A DNA stretch of 64,000 nucleotides. Source: Sphingomicrobium sp. XHP0239. GTDB lineage: Bacteria > Pseudomonadota > Alphaproteobacteria > Sphingomonadales > Sphingomonadaceae. Made by a program: the position numbers and the translations under genes. Positions 1 through 7,645 of the stretch are shown piece after piece; within the stretch, counting starts at the first letter, position 1; the number at the start of each line of letters is the position of its first letter. Below the pieces are notes generated by a model that was given only the letters and a program-made list of their open reading frames with translations, ran no database searches and was not told where the DNA came from. The stretch spans positions 1,550,001 to 1,614,000 of the forward strand of contig NZ_CP154608.1 in the NCBI RefSeq assembly GCF_039555325.1, read 5' to 3'.

Positions 1-31
1 TTCCCGCGTCGACAATCCGACATCGGAGCTT

Positions 32-523
32 ATGAAGATTCTGAGCGGCCAGACTGATCCCAATTCATTAACTACGACCTTTCACAAAAAGTTTTTCGGT
101 TTCACGAACCTGAAAGCAACCGCGCTATGCGTGATGCGACTTCTGCAATTCGAGGTCGAAGGTGCGGGCATGATCGATTCGGCAGTTGAAGCAGCTCGAA
201 AGGAAGGTACGCCTGTATTTGCGCCGATGGGGCGATTTTCAGACGGTGAGCAATTCTCTCAGAAAGGAAATCGCGCTGGGTCATCTCTGAAAGATCGTTT
301 TACGGCACTCTTATGGGAAGTGCGACGGGTTCTGCTTGAAGATATCAACGAAAGTGGGGATGAGCCCATCAAGAAATCGTACGAGGAATTTAAGGCAGCG
401 ATCGAAAATATTCGCGCATGCGAAAAAAAAGATGCGAAGGCCACCAAGTTTTATCGGGACGAGATACTCATGATCGACGTTCTTCCTGACCGAAGGTTCA
501 AAAGACTCGAGCATTTGTTGTGA
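32..523 (+). CDS. unrecognised protein, possibly 5'-truncated by the window edge
   Basis: A 163-residue protein that I do not recognise. The reading frame stays open to the left edge of the window, so the true start may lie outside and ATG at 32 is only the first one visible. The sequence looks soluble: no signal peptide or membrane segment, a mixed charged surface, and a Lys/Glu-rich C-terminal half likely to be helical. Base composition is clearly lower in G+C than the rest of the window, as expected for a recently acquired gene. It lies upstream of a restriction-modification pair in the same accessory region, but nothing in the protein itself shows a defence role. Confidence 0.55.
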   Translation: MKILSGQTDPNSLTTTFHKKFFGFTNLKATALCVMRLLQFEVEGAGMIDSAVEAARKEGTPVFAPMGRFSDGEQFSQKGNRAGSSLKDRFTALLWEVRRVLLEDINESGDEPIKKSYEEFKAAIENIRACEKKDAKATKFYRDEILMIDVLPDRRFKRLEHLL

Positions 524-853
524 TTTTGCCAAGTGTCTCAAGGGGCGCGCCCTCATCATAAGCTGCGCGCATGGTGCTGCGTAGAAACAGATTTTCCGCT
601 TTCCACCCGTCATAGGCCAAAACTCAGCAACGAAAAACGCGCTGATGCCCAAAGGTCTGAACTTAGCTCTCGATACCAAAGCCAGCCACCCTAGCCTAGC
701 GCCCGTTTCCGGCGCCGCTCTCTTTCTATGCTTCGGCTAAAGCCCCCATCCGCATGGCTGAAGTCGGAAGCAACCAAGCCCTCAGGCGAATGGTTCCTCT
801 TTAGCTTTGTGACGCTCTAGGCTAGTCATTCGAGCTGCGCGAAGGGGAAAGCC
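524..853. other. intergenic, no gene seen
   Basis: A 330-base gap between the first gene and the methyltransferase. No coding frame with convincing codon usage is seen on either strand. The only clear signal is the AAGGGG ribosome-binding site at its right end, six bases before the methyltransferase ATG at 854. The methyltransferase promoter is presumably here but no good -35/-10 pair stands out. Confidence 0.5.
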
Positions 854-2332
854 ATGCCGCGAGCCGCCATCATGTCGACCACCCATTCCATCACATCCCG
901 AGCGGACAAGGTCCGGCGCGAGATTTCCCCGAGGCTGGACAGCAAACGCCGATCCGAGCTCGGACAATTTCTGACCCCGGAGCCTGTGGCGGTCGATATG
1001 GCGGCGATGTTCGGGGATTTGCCTGAGGAAGTCCGCCTCCTCGACGCTGGCGCTGGCGTGGGCTCCCTGACTGCCGCATTCGTTACCGAAGCCTTGTCCC
1101 GGGAGGGGCAGGCCCGGTCGATTTCGGTGACGGCTTTCGAGGTCGATCCGGCCCTGACCGAGCTGCTAGCGCAGACCCTCGAGGACTGTCGGGCGGCTTG
1201 CGAGAAAGCGGGGGTCCGATTCGCATCTCGCATTGTGGAGGGCGATTACATCCTGCACTCTGCTGAGCCGCTCCTTGAGGCGTTCGAAAACTTCAACTGC
1301 GCAATTTTGAATCCGCCCTATGCCAAGATCAACAGTGCCTCTCGCTGGCGTCTCGCCTTGCGGTCGCAGGGCATCGAGACCGTGAACCTCTACTCCGCTT
1401 TCGTCGCGCTCGCCCTGAACCAGCTCAGGCCTGGCGGAGAGCTCGTCGCCATTACCCCCCGCTCGTTCTGCAATGGGCCGTACTACCGACCCTTCCGGGA
1501 GCACCTGCTTGGGCTATCAAGTCTCGAGCGGTTGTATGTGTTTGAGTCGCGCAAGAAGGCCTTCAAGGACGATGCCGTCCTGCAAGAGAACTTGATTCTC
1601 CATCTGCGCCGCGGCGTGCCGCAGTCCTCGACCGTCCGGCTCGAGACTGATGGAGGAGACGCGCGGGAGGTTCCCATCGAGCAGGTCGTGCGACCCGGCG
1701 ATAAGCACCGCTTTATCCGGCTGACGCTCTCGAGCGAGGACGCGGCGCTGGCGGAGCGGGTGCAGGCGTTGCCCTGTACGCTGGCCGACCTCGACTTGCA
1801 GGTCTCGACCGGCCGCGTTGTCGATTTCCGAAGGCGTGAGGAGCTGCGCAAGGACGCGGGCGAGGGCACCGCCCCGCTGATCTATTCGTCGCATCTCCGG
1901 CACGGGGTTGTCCGCTGGCCTATCCCCGATTTTAAGAAGAGCAACGCCATTGCCATAACGCAGCGCGTGGAGCGGGAGCTCGTCCCGCCCGGCCGGTATA
2001 TTCTCGCCAAGCGCTTCTCCTCGAAGGAGGAGAAACGGCGGCTCGTCGTCTCGGTCTACGATGCGGAAGTCCCGGCGGCCTTCGACAACAAGCTGAATTT
2101 CTTCCATCGGAACGGGTCCGGGTTGCCGGACGAGATCGCCTTGGGCCTAGCCGCATTCCTGAATTCGACTGCCGTTGACGATTACTTCCGGCTGTTTTCA
2201 GGCCACACGCAGGTGAATGCAACGGACCTCCGCAATCTGCATTTCCCCTCGCTCGAGGACCTCGAGCGCCTCGGCCGCGCTGCCCCCGTTGGGCAGGAGG
2301 CCATAGATGCGGCAGTCGAGGCCATCCTCTAG
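854..2332 (+). CDS. type II DNA adenine-N6 methyltransferase (BsuBI/PstI system type)
   Basis: Predicted to transfer a methyl group from S-adenosylmethionine to adenine N6 and so protect the host from the nuclease encoded next door. It has the N-terminal LGQFLTP motif (residues 36-42) common in Eco57I/PstI-type enzymes, the SAM-binding loop DAGAGVG (64-70) and the catalytic NPPY motif (153-156). The 492-residue length is close to that of M.PstI. The C-terminal half should hold target recognition. An AAGGGG site sits six bases before the chosen ATG. The gene converges on the endonuclease gene and their TAG stops share a CTAG. By family the target would be CTGCAG, but this is inferred from the partner nuclease and not visible in the sequence. 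Confidence 0.88.
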   Translation: MPRAAIMSTTHSITSRADKVRREISPRLDSKRRSELGQFLTPEPVAVDMAAMFGDLPEEVRLLDAGAGVGSLTAAFVTEALSREGQARSISVTAFEVDPALTELLAQTLEDCRAACEKAGVRFASRIVEGDYILHSAEPLLEAFENFNCAILNPPYAKINSASRWRLALRSQGIETVNLYSAFVALALNQLRPGGELVAITPRSFCNGPYYRPFREHLLGLSSLERLYVFESRKKAFKDDAVLQENLILHLRRGVPQSSTVRLETDGGDAREVPIEQVVRPGDKHRFIRLTLSSEDAALAERVQALPCTLADLDLQVSTGRVVDFRRREELRKDAGEGTAPLIYSSHLRHGVVRWPIPDFKKSNAIAITQRVERELVPPGRYILAKRFSSKEEKRRLVVSVYDAEVPAAFDNKLNFFHRNGSGLPDEIALGLAAFLNSTAVDDYFRLFSGHTQVNATDLRNLHFPSLEDLERLGRAAPVGQEAIDAAVEAIL

Positions 2333-3324
2333 GCCTTGAGCAAGAGCTGCTTTGAGGGGTCCTCACGTATCCAGATGTAGGTCTCGACCGCGATGTTGCG
2401 CTGCTTCCCCTGCCGAGCGGCCGTCTCCCGCCACGTCCGATAGGCGGTGGTGAAGCCTACTCCGGCCTTGCCGCAGCGCTGCGCGAATGCCTGCATCCCC
2501 CTTACCTTGTGAGCATCGACCTCCCCATCGCTAGTGACGGCTTCGATTACCCAAAGCCAATCGGTCTCCGGATGCCAAAGGAGAATGTCCGGCATCGGGT
2601 CCGCCAACGTGAGCTCGGCTCCGGCGGCCTGCATCTTGGCGCGCTCCTCGTCGCTTATCCGGTCCCCGTCGCTGTCGTCCACGTAAAGGACCTCGTACCC
2701 TTCGAGGAAGCGCGGGGCGTAGTGTTCGACACAGTCGTTAATGAGCGCCGCGTGTCCGGTGTCCGAGGCCTTCTTCGCTGCCTCGGCCATCTTGGCCTGA
2801 AAGGCGAGGCGCTCGCGGGCCGCGTCCTGCGCAGACCAAGCCTCGAGTTTCTCTTGCCACTCCCCGTGCGGTGCCGTGAGGATTTCCTGGAAGGCCTCCT
2901 CGAGGCGGTAGGACGAGTTGGGGCTCTTCGCCTTGGTGTGACCGGGGACAAATTCGCCGTCCTTGAGCGTGACGGCTTCGATACCCCCGAGATCGCGTAG
3001 CGGCTTGATCCAGTAGTCGCGGCCCTCCCGGTCGAGCTTTAGCGCGCCGCGTTGGAGGATGCCGATATGGCAGGCGAGATGCGCGGTCGATGCGCCGTCC
3101 GCGATGGTCGAACCCTTTGGTGCCTTCGAGAACCAGCTCGAGGTCTCGTTATCGAGGAGGGCGAACACCGCATCGACAAGGTCGTTGTTGCCGTGGAGGT
3201 CTATCTGGGCGAGGACTTGCCGTATCTTGTCCTTCGATACGCCTTGATGCTCGTCCGGCACTCCCCGGCCGTCCGCTTGCATCCTATATTCCCTGAGTTT
3301 CCGAACGTCCCCCTCGAGCGCCAT
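2329..3324 (-). CDS. BsuBI/PstI-family type II restriction endonuclease
   Basis: Predicted restriction enzyme of 331 residues, near the size of R.PstI and R.BsuBI. The C-terminal catalytic domain shows the family pattern PDILLW (245-250) followed by VIEAVTSDGEV (259-269), where Asp246 and Glu261 are the probable metal ligands. The N-terminal part (about 1-190) corresponds to the helical domain of the family. I chose ATG at 3324 because a GAGGA site lies five bases upstream; an in-frame start at 3369 has no such site. The gene converges with the methyltransferase gene, so the two are transcribed from separate promoters. A hairpin (3336-3357) directly upstream of the ribosome-binding site may delay or limit nuclease synthesis. 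Confidence 0.86.
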   Translation of the reverse strand: MALEGDVRKLREYRMQADGRGVPDEHQGVSKDKIRQVLAQIDLHGNNDLVDAVFALLDNETSSWFSKAPKGSTIADGASTAHLACHIGILQRGALKLDREGRDYWIKPLRDLGGIEAVTLKDGEFVPGHTKAKSPNSSYRLEEAFQEILTAPHGEWQEKLEAWSAQDAARERLAFQAKMAEAAKKASDTGHAALINDCVEHYAPRFLEGYEVLYVDDSDGDRISDEERAKMQAAGAELTLADPMPDILLWHPETDWLWVIEAVTSDGEVDAHKVRGMQAFAQRCGKAGVGFTTAYRTWRETAARQGKQRNIAVETYIWIREDPSKQLLLKA

Positions 3325-3335
3325 CCCATTCCTCG

Positions 3336-3357
3336 CATTGCGTTTTTCGACGCAATG
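3336..3357 (-). promoter_or_regulatory. inverted repeat in the leader of the restriction gene
   Basis: Two perfect 8-base arms, CATTGCGT and ACGCAATG, separated by a six-base loop. The repeat starts one base upstream of the GAGGA ribosome-binding site of the endonuclease gene. It could be a repressor operator or an RNA hairpin that restrains translation. No control (C) protein gene is visible nearby. Confidence 0.5.
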
Positions 3358-3376
3358 GGAATGGCACACGGAGAGT

Positions 3377-3877
3377 TCAGTTGCCAGCGCTGGGGCGCTT
3401 GCTATCCGCGCCGTGGCGTAGCACCGTTGTGATAGTCGTGGTCAGCTTGCCCGCGGCTCGCCATGCCTCGAAGCACTCGCCGTGGAGACGTTCGAGGTCC
3501 GCGATCATCACCTTGCGGCCGTCCTCAGTCTGAATCTTGAAATTGTGCCTCTCGAAGAAGCCGTGCATTAGCTGATTTCTTGCCCTTAGTGCGGAAGCGA
3601 AACCCTCCTCCAAGTCGCCTTCGATAGTGATGTACCGCTTGAGATCGTTTAACAGCCGCCCGAGCGTGCTCCGGTCAATATTGTCGAGAACCTCTCGAGC
3701 AGCGACTCCGTCTGGCCAGACGTGCCAATCGTTCTCCAATCCTGAGAGGCCCAGAAGCAAGGTGCCCAATTCGGTCTCGAAGAGTTGAGCCGCCTCCGCT
3801 GCGATGCCGTATTTTGCGTACAGCTCATGCCGGTTCGCCATGCCTTCGTATTCAACTTCGAGCTGCGAACCGCTCAT
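3377..3877 (-). CDS. HEPN-like small helical protein
   Basis: A 166-residue, probably all-helical soluble protein of unassigned function. Its clearest feature is the R-x4-H pattern RNQLMH at residues 100-105, followed by GFFERH, which resembles the catalytic motif of HEPN-fold ribonucleases; related chromosomal proteins with this pattern are not all shown to be nucleases. The last thirty residues look disordered. It follows the UvrD-like helicase gene with only five bases between them, so the two are almost certainly co-transcribed. AAGGGA eight bases before ATG 3877 supports the start; a second ATG at 3841 is less well placed. Context and motif suggest an effector in a defence pair, but this is inference. 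Confidence 0.65.
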   Translation of the reverse strand: MSGSQLEVEYEGMANRHELYAKYGIAAEAAQLFETELGTLLLGLSGLENDWHVWPDGVAAREVLDNIDRSTLGRLLNDLKRYITIEGDLEEGFASALRARNQLMHGFFERHNFKIQTEDGRKVMIADLERLHGECFEAWRAAGKLTTTITTVLRHGADSKRPSAGN

Positions 3878-3882
3878 CGCCG

Positions 3883-5805
3883 CTATCCCTTGACCGGCGA
3901 GGGCGCCGCAGCACCAAGCTCGCCAATGAATCGACTTGGCAGTAGGTTCGCCAGCGCTCCTGATTGCGTTTTGAAGGCCACATTCGCGCCGTAAGCGTCC
4001 TTCGCCGGCATCTGTTGGGCGTATGTGATGAACAAGCTTCCCGGCCGGTCATTGTCGGGGTCTGCCTTCACCCGGGTGACGCCAACATAAAATAGACGCC
4101 GGGCCTCCTCGAGCGCCGCATCTTTCGCTTCCTTTGAGGGAGCGTCATCAAAGGAAGGTGGGAGGATTCCCTCCACGCAACCTGCAATGAACACGTATGG
4201 CGAGCTGAGCCCCTTGCTCTTGTGAAGGCTCATGAGCCGGACCTCTTCGACCGTGGGCGGAATGTCCGGCTGGGTAATCTCCCTCATCATGGCGGAGAGA
4301 AGGTCCTCGGGCGTCTCGGCCGTTTCCATCTGCGCCAGCGCGAGTTGGCGCAGTTCCGATACGTCAGGGTCCGCGTCCGGGAACAGGGCGTCAGTGAACG
4401 CTGTGAGATCGTCCTTCACCGCCTCGAGCTCGTTGAGGCCTTCCTTGATGAGCTTGAACTGCGCGATCAGCGGCTTGGTGTAGGGGATGGCGAGCGCCTC
4501 GTCCGCGAGCTTGTCCATCGCAACCCAAGGACTATCTCCGCTGGCCTCGCAATGTTGCCGCACCCGTGCGTATGGCTTGCATCGGAAATCGTCCCGGTCC
4601 CAACCAAGAAGGTAGCGCAGCGCAACCCGGTCCTCGTTGTCGAGGAATAGCTTGAACAGCGCAAAACGCATTTGCGCCGTCTGAGAATCGAGCTGGCTCT
4701 CCTCATAGTAGGACTTTGCCGGGATGCCCTCGCCTCTCAGCGCGTTCAATATCGGTTTTGTCGCCACCGCGCGTTGGACGAGGATGATTATCTCGCTCGG
4801 GTGAACCTCGTTCTGGAGAAGCTCATTCACCTTGGCTGTGATCCATGTGGCCTCGCTGTGGAGGTACGGGACTTGCACGATGGCTACCTCGCCCTCTCCC
4901 TTGTCAGGAAGAGGTGTTAGCTCGCGCGGCACGCGATTGGTGTTCACGCTGATGAGGGCATTCGCCATCTCGACCACTGTGGTTGGGCAACGGTAGCAAT
5001 CTGCCATCTCGAGATCGGCGCAAGCGGGGTGGATGTCCTTCCATTCCCTGATTCCATCAGGGTGGGCACACTTGAAGCTGTAGATCGACTGGTCATCGTC
5101 GCCCACGATGCAGATTTCCGCGTCATCGCCGAGGTAGGCAATCGCTGTCTGTTCGGCCTTGTTGAGGTCCTGATACTCGTCGACAAGCAAGTGCTTGAAC
5201 TCGGACCGCTCAGCCGCCGCTGGATTGCTCTTAAGGTAACGGACGAGGTACGGAATCAGCTCGCCAATCAGCATCCCGTGGTGAAACTCGAGCCACGCGA
5301 GAAGAGCGGCCTGAAACTCCTTTTCCCCGTCAGTCTTTGCGAAGCCCGGCTCGTCGCCTTGGCTCTGCGCCCAAGCAGCAGTGTAACCCTGAATCATCTT
5401 GTTTGCAGCGCGCTTGCCACCGCTCGCGTCCGCAATGTCGCTGACAAGGGCCTTCACCTCGAAGGAATTGAGCGAGCGCGGCGTCCGCCCCACGGCTTCG
5501 AGGACGTGCTTGCGCGATAGGATGCGCATGGCGAGGCTGTGAAGGGTTTGGCCTTCGAGCTCCTCGCACCCAGGAACACCGAGCTTTTGCAATTCGCGGT
5601 GTAGGTCCTCCGCCGCAACGCGGGTGAAGGTCACAGCCAGAAGCTCCTTTGGGGAAACACCTTCCTCTAGAAGCCGCGCCACCCGACGCTTCATCGCGAA
5701 CGACTTGCCCGTGCCGGGACCGGCTATGACGCGCACACGTTGCTCCGGTGCTGATGCGATGCCGTATGCTACGCTTCCAGTGTCCAGTCCTTCGTCCCAA
5801 GCCAT
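3883..5805 (-). CDS. UvrD/Rep-family SF1 DNA helicase
   Basis: ATP-driven DNA helicase of superfamily 1A, 640 residues. Visible motifs are Walker A GPGTGKS (29-35), motif Ia region VTFTRVAA (58-65), motif II DEYQD (209-213), motif III GDDDQSIYSF (235-244), the SLHKSKGL motif V and RRLFYVGVTR motif VI near the C terminus. No nuclease domain follows the helicase core, so it is not an AddA/RecB-type enzyme. ATG 5805 is preceded by GGGGGA at good spacing; an upstream in-frame start at 5859 lacks a site. Housekeeping UvrD is usually longer and not paired with a HEPN-like gene, so I read this as the motor of an accessory module, similar in principle to the helicase subunits of known defence systems. 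Confidence 0.85.
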   Translation of the reverse strand: MAWDEGLDTGSVAYGIASAPEQRVRVIAGPGTGKSFAMKRRVARLLEEGVSPKELLAVTFTRVAAEDLHRELQKLGVPGCEELEGQTLHSLAMRILSRKHVLEAVGRTPRSLNSFEVKALVSDIADASGGKRAANKMIQGYTAAWAQSQGDEPGFAKTDGEKEFQAALLAWLEFHHGMLIGELIPYLVRYLKSNPAAAERSEFKHLLVDEYQDLNKAEQTAIAYLGDDAEICIVGDDDQSIYSFKCAHPDGIREWKDIHPACADLEMADCYRCPTTVVEMANALISVNTNRVPRELTPLPDKGEGEVAIVQVPYLHSEATWITAKVNELLQNEVHPSEIIILVQRAVATKPILNALRGEGIPAKSYYEESQLDSQTAQMRFALFKLFLDNEDRVALRYLLGWDRDDFRCKPYARVRQHCEASGDSPWVAMDKLADEALAIPYTKPLIAQFKLIKEGLNELEAVKDDLTAFTDALFPDADPDVSELRQLALAQMETAETPEDLLSAMMREITQPDIPPTVEEVRLMSLHKSKGLSSPYVFIAGCVEGILPPSFDDAPSKEAKDAALEEARRLFYVGVTRVKADPDNDRPGSLFITYAQQMPAKDAYGANVAFKTQSGALANLLPSRFIGELGAAAPSPVKG

Positions 5806-6192
5806 TCGAATCCCCCGGTTAAGTCGCCCACGCCTAGCAAAAGAGGAGCGGCTTTGCACCGGGTATCGCGTTACCTTGCCGGTTGCCTAGGGCCGGCCGC
5901 CCGAGGGCGGAAATACGGGAAAGTCTTGGAAATAATGGAGCGGGCGAGGCGATCCGAACGCCCGACCCCAACCTTGGCCAGTTCGGGCCGAATAGCTGCT
6001 TTTTTTGCTACATACAATTTGAAATGCAGCGGCTGCCTTTGAGCGCGTAGCAGACGGAAAGCCGAACGACCGTGATTGGGCCGAGTGCGGAAGGCCCGCT
6101 TTAAGGCGATTCCCCTCTCTATAGGGCATCGAAATGTACTCCCTCATCGTACTAAGGTGATCCCCTTCGATCCCAAGCCTAGGGCCTACCGT
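5806..6192. other. intergenic boundary region of the left island
   Basis: A 387-base gap between the helicase gene and the outer-membrane factor gene. Its only recognisable content is the tRNA-Gly fragment at 5936-5978. No integrase, insertion sequence or coding frame with normal codon usage is seen. The helicase promoter should lie in the left part. Confidence 0.55.
5936..5978 (-). pseudogene. 3' half of a tRNA-Gly(GCC) gene, likely integration scar
   Basis: Read on the minus strand, this segment begins with GCCAAGG (anticodon GCC and 3' anticodon stem), then has a variable loop, a five-base-pair T stem around the loop TTCGGAT, the 3' acceptor strand CGCCCGC, T73 and an encoded CCA. The 5' half of the tRNA is absent: the sequence diverges directly upstream of the anticodon. 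Position 58 is G where nearly all tRNAs have A, which fits decay. Tyrosine-type integrases commonly recombine at tRNA 3' halves and leave exactly such fragments. No intact copy was seen in the window. Confidence 0.72.
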
Positions 6193-7638
6193 TCAGGGCT
6201 CCCTCCATCCCAATCCCAAGGACTTCTGGATCGCGATCCAGCCATTTGTCATGGCGGCGATCGCCCGATCGAGATTTGCTCTGGCCTGTTCGCGCTGGCG
6301 GATCGAAGTGTTGAGTTCGCCTTGCGAGATTACCCCCGCGGCGCGGCGTTGCTCGTTAAGCTCCGCAGCCGTGTCGGCCTGTCGACTGATCTGCGCCAGC
6401 GCGGCTACGTTGGCTCTTTGTTGCCCGAACCGGGCAAGCGATTGTTCGGCGTCGCGCAGTGCGCCAAGGACCACTTCAACATAACGCGCTTCGGCCTCGT
6501 CGCGCGCACTCTCGGCCTGATCGATCGATGCTGCCGTGCGGCCGAAGTCAAGCAGGTTCCACTGCAGCCGCGGCAAAGCGATTGCCGATAAGTTGCCCGG
6601 GTCCAGGATGTCGTCCGGCTCTGATCCGCCCAAACCGAGAATCCCCATGAAGGAAAGCTTAGGGAAACGAGCAGCCTCTGCCACGCCAATGCGCGCATTC
6701 GCCGCGGCCAGCATGCGTTCGGCGGCTCGAACATCCGGCCGCCGCGCTATCAGCGCTGCGGGATCGCCCACCGCGACCCGTTCGGGGGGAAGCGGAATTT
6801 CGGCCTGAGCCGCCAGGAGCTCGTCGAGTGCGCCGGGCGCTTCGCCCGTCAGCACCGCGAGCGTGTCCTTGAACACATCGATGTCCGCTTGAGCTTCCGC
6901 GATCTGCGACTTGAGCAGTTCGAGCTCGGCGTTCGCGTCACCGACCGGAAACAGTGGGAGAGTGCCCTGTGTATAGCGCTGATAGGTCAGTTCGAGAATC
7001 TGCTGCTGCAATTCCCGTTCTCGCTCGACAAGCTCGAGCCGCCCCTGCGCTTCTCGCAGGCTCACATACGCCCGCGCGACTTCGGCGGCGAGCTGGACTT
7101 TCGCATCCTCGGCGTTCGCCACCGAGGCCGCAGCCTGAGCGTTAATGGCCTCGACACGCCGTGCCTGCCCCCCGGCGAAATCGATCTCCCAGTTTGCGTT
7201 GAGCCCGACGTTGTAGACGCTGAGGCTGTCCTGCTCTTCGTCGTCAGCAGGAGGGCCGGGCGATCCCGGTGGCGGGCCGCTGCCGATATCTAGCCCTGGG
7301 ATATTCGCCTGGACCGCAGTCGCCTGCGCAGCCACGGCGGGTAGCCGGTTGGCGCGCCCCTGGCGGACAGCAGCCCTTGCCTGTTCGATGCGAGCGCGCG
7401 CCGCGGCGACGCCCGGATTGCCGGCCAGCGCGCGCGCCTCCAGTTCATTGAGAACCGGATCGCCGAGCAACGTCCACCAGTCGCCGGCAATCGGCGCTAA
7501 CGGATCGATTTCGGGGCCGGCCCGTACGAACGCATTGCCTGCGGCGGTCGCAAGTTGCGGGGGACCGGCATAGTCGGGACCGGACATGCAACCCGCGAGG
7601 AGCGCCATGGGAGCGAGGAGGGTTAGGGTCTTGCGCAT
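6193..7638 (-). CDS. outer-membrane factor lipoprotein of a tripartite efflux pump (NodT/OprM type)
   Basis: TolC-like trimeric outer-membrane channel, 481 residues, the exit duct for the EmrAB-type pump encoded just upstream. The N terminus MRKTLTLLAPMALLAGC is a lipoprotein signal with lipobox LLAGC, and the mature part has two OEP repeats rich in Ala, Glu and Gln that form the long helical barrel. Motifs such as RRPDVRAAERMLAAANA and RFPKLS are typical of the NodT family. ATG 7638 was chosen because it starts the signal sequence; the longer frame adds a non-signal leader. The gene lies seven bases behind the MFS gene and ends the operon. Confidence 0.92.
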   Translation of the reverse strand: MRKTLTLLAPMALLAGCMSGPDYAGPPQLATAAGNAFVRAGPEIDPLAPIAGDWWTLLGDPVLNELEARALAGNPGVAAARARIEQARAAVRQGRANRLPAVAAQATAVQANIPGLDIGSGPPPGSPGPPADDEEQDSLSVYNVGLNANWEIDFAGGQARRVEAINAQAAASVANAEDAKVQLAAEVARAYVSLREAQGRLELVERERELQQQILELTYQRYTQGTLPLFPVGDANAELELLKSQIAEAQADIDVFKDTLAVLTGEAPGALDELLAAQAEIPLPPERVAVGDPAALIARRPDVRAAERMLAAANARIGVAEAARFPKLSFMGILGLGGSEPDDILDPGNLSAIALPRLQWNLLDFGRTAASIDQAESARDEAEARYVEVVLGALRDAEQSLARFGQQRANVAALAQISRQADTAAELNEQRRAAGVISQGELNTSIRQREQARANLDRAIAAMTNGWIAIQKSLGLGWREP

Positions 7639-7645
7639 AGAGTTC

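Noticed and set aside
311..679. Minus-strand open frame of 122 codons across the end of the first gene
   Set aside because: It overlaps the better plus-strand frame, has no ribosome-binding site and poor codon usage, and resembles no family.
3883..5805. Gabija defence system
   Set aside because: A UvrD-like helicase is present but no OLD-family TOPRIM nuclease (GajA) lies beside it.
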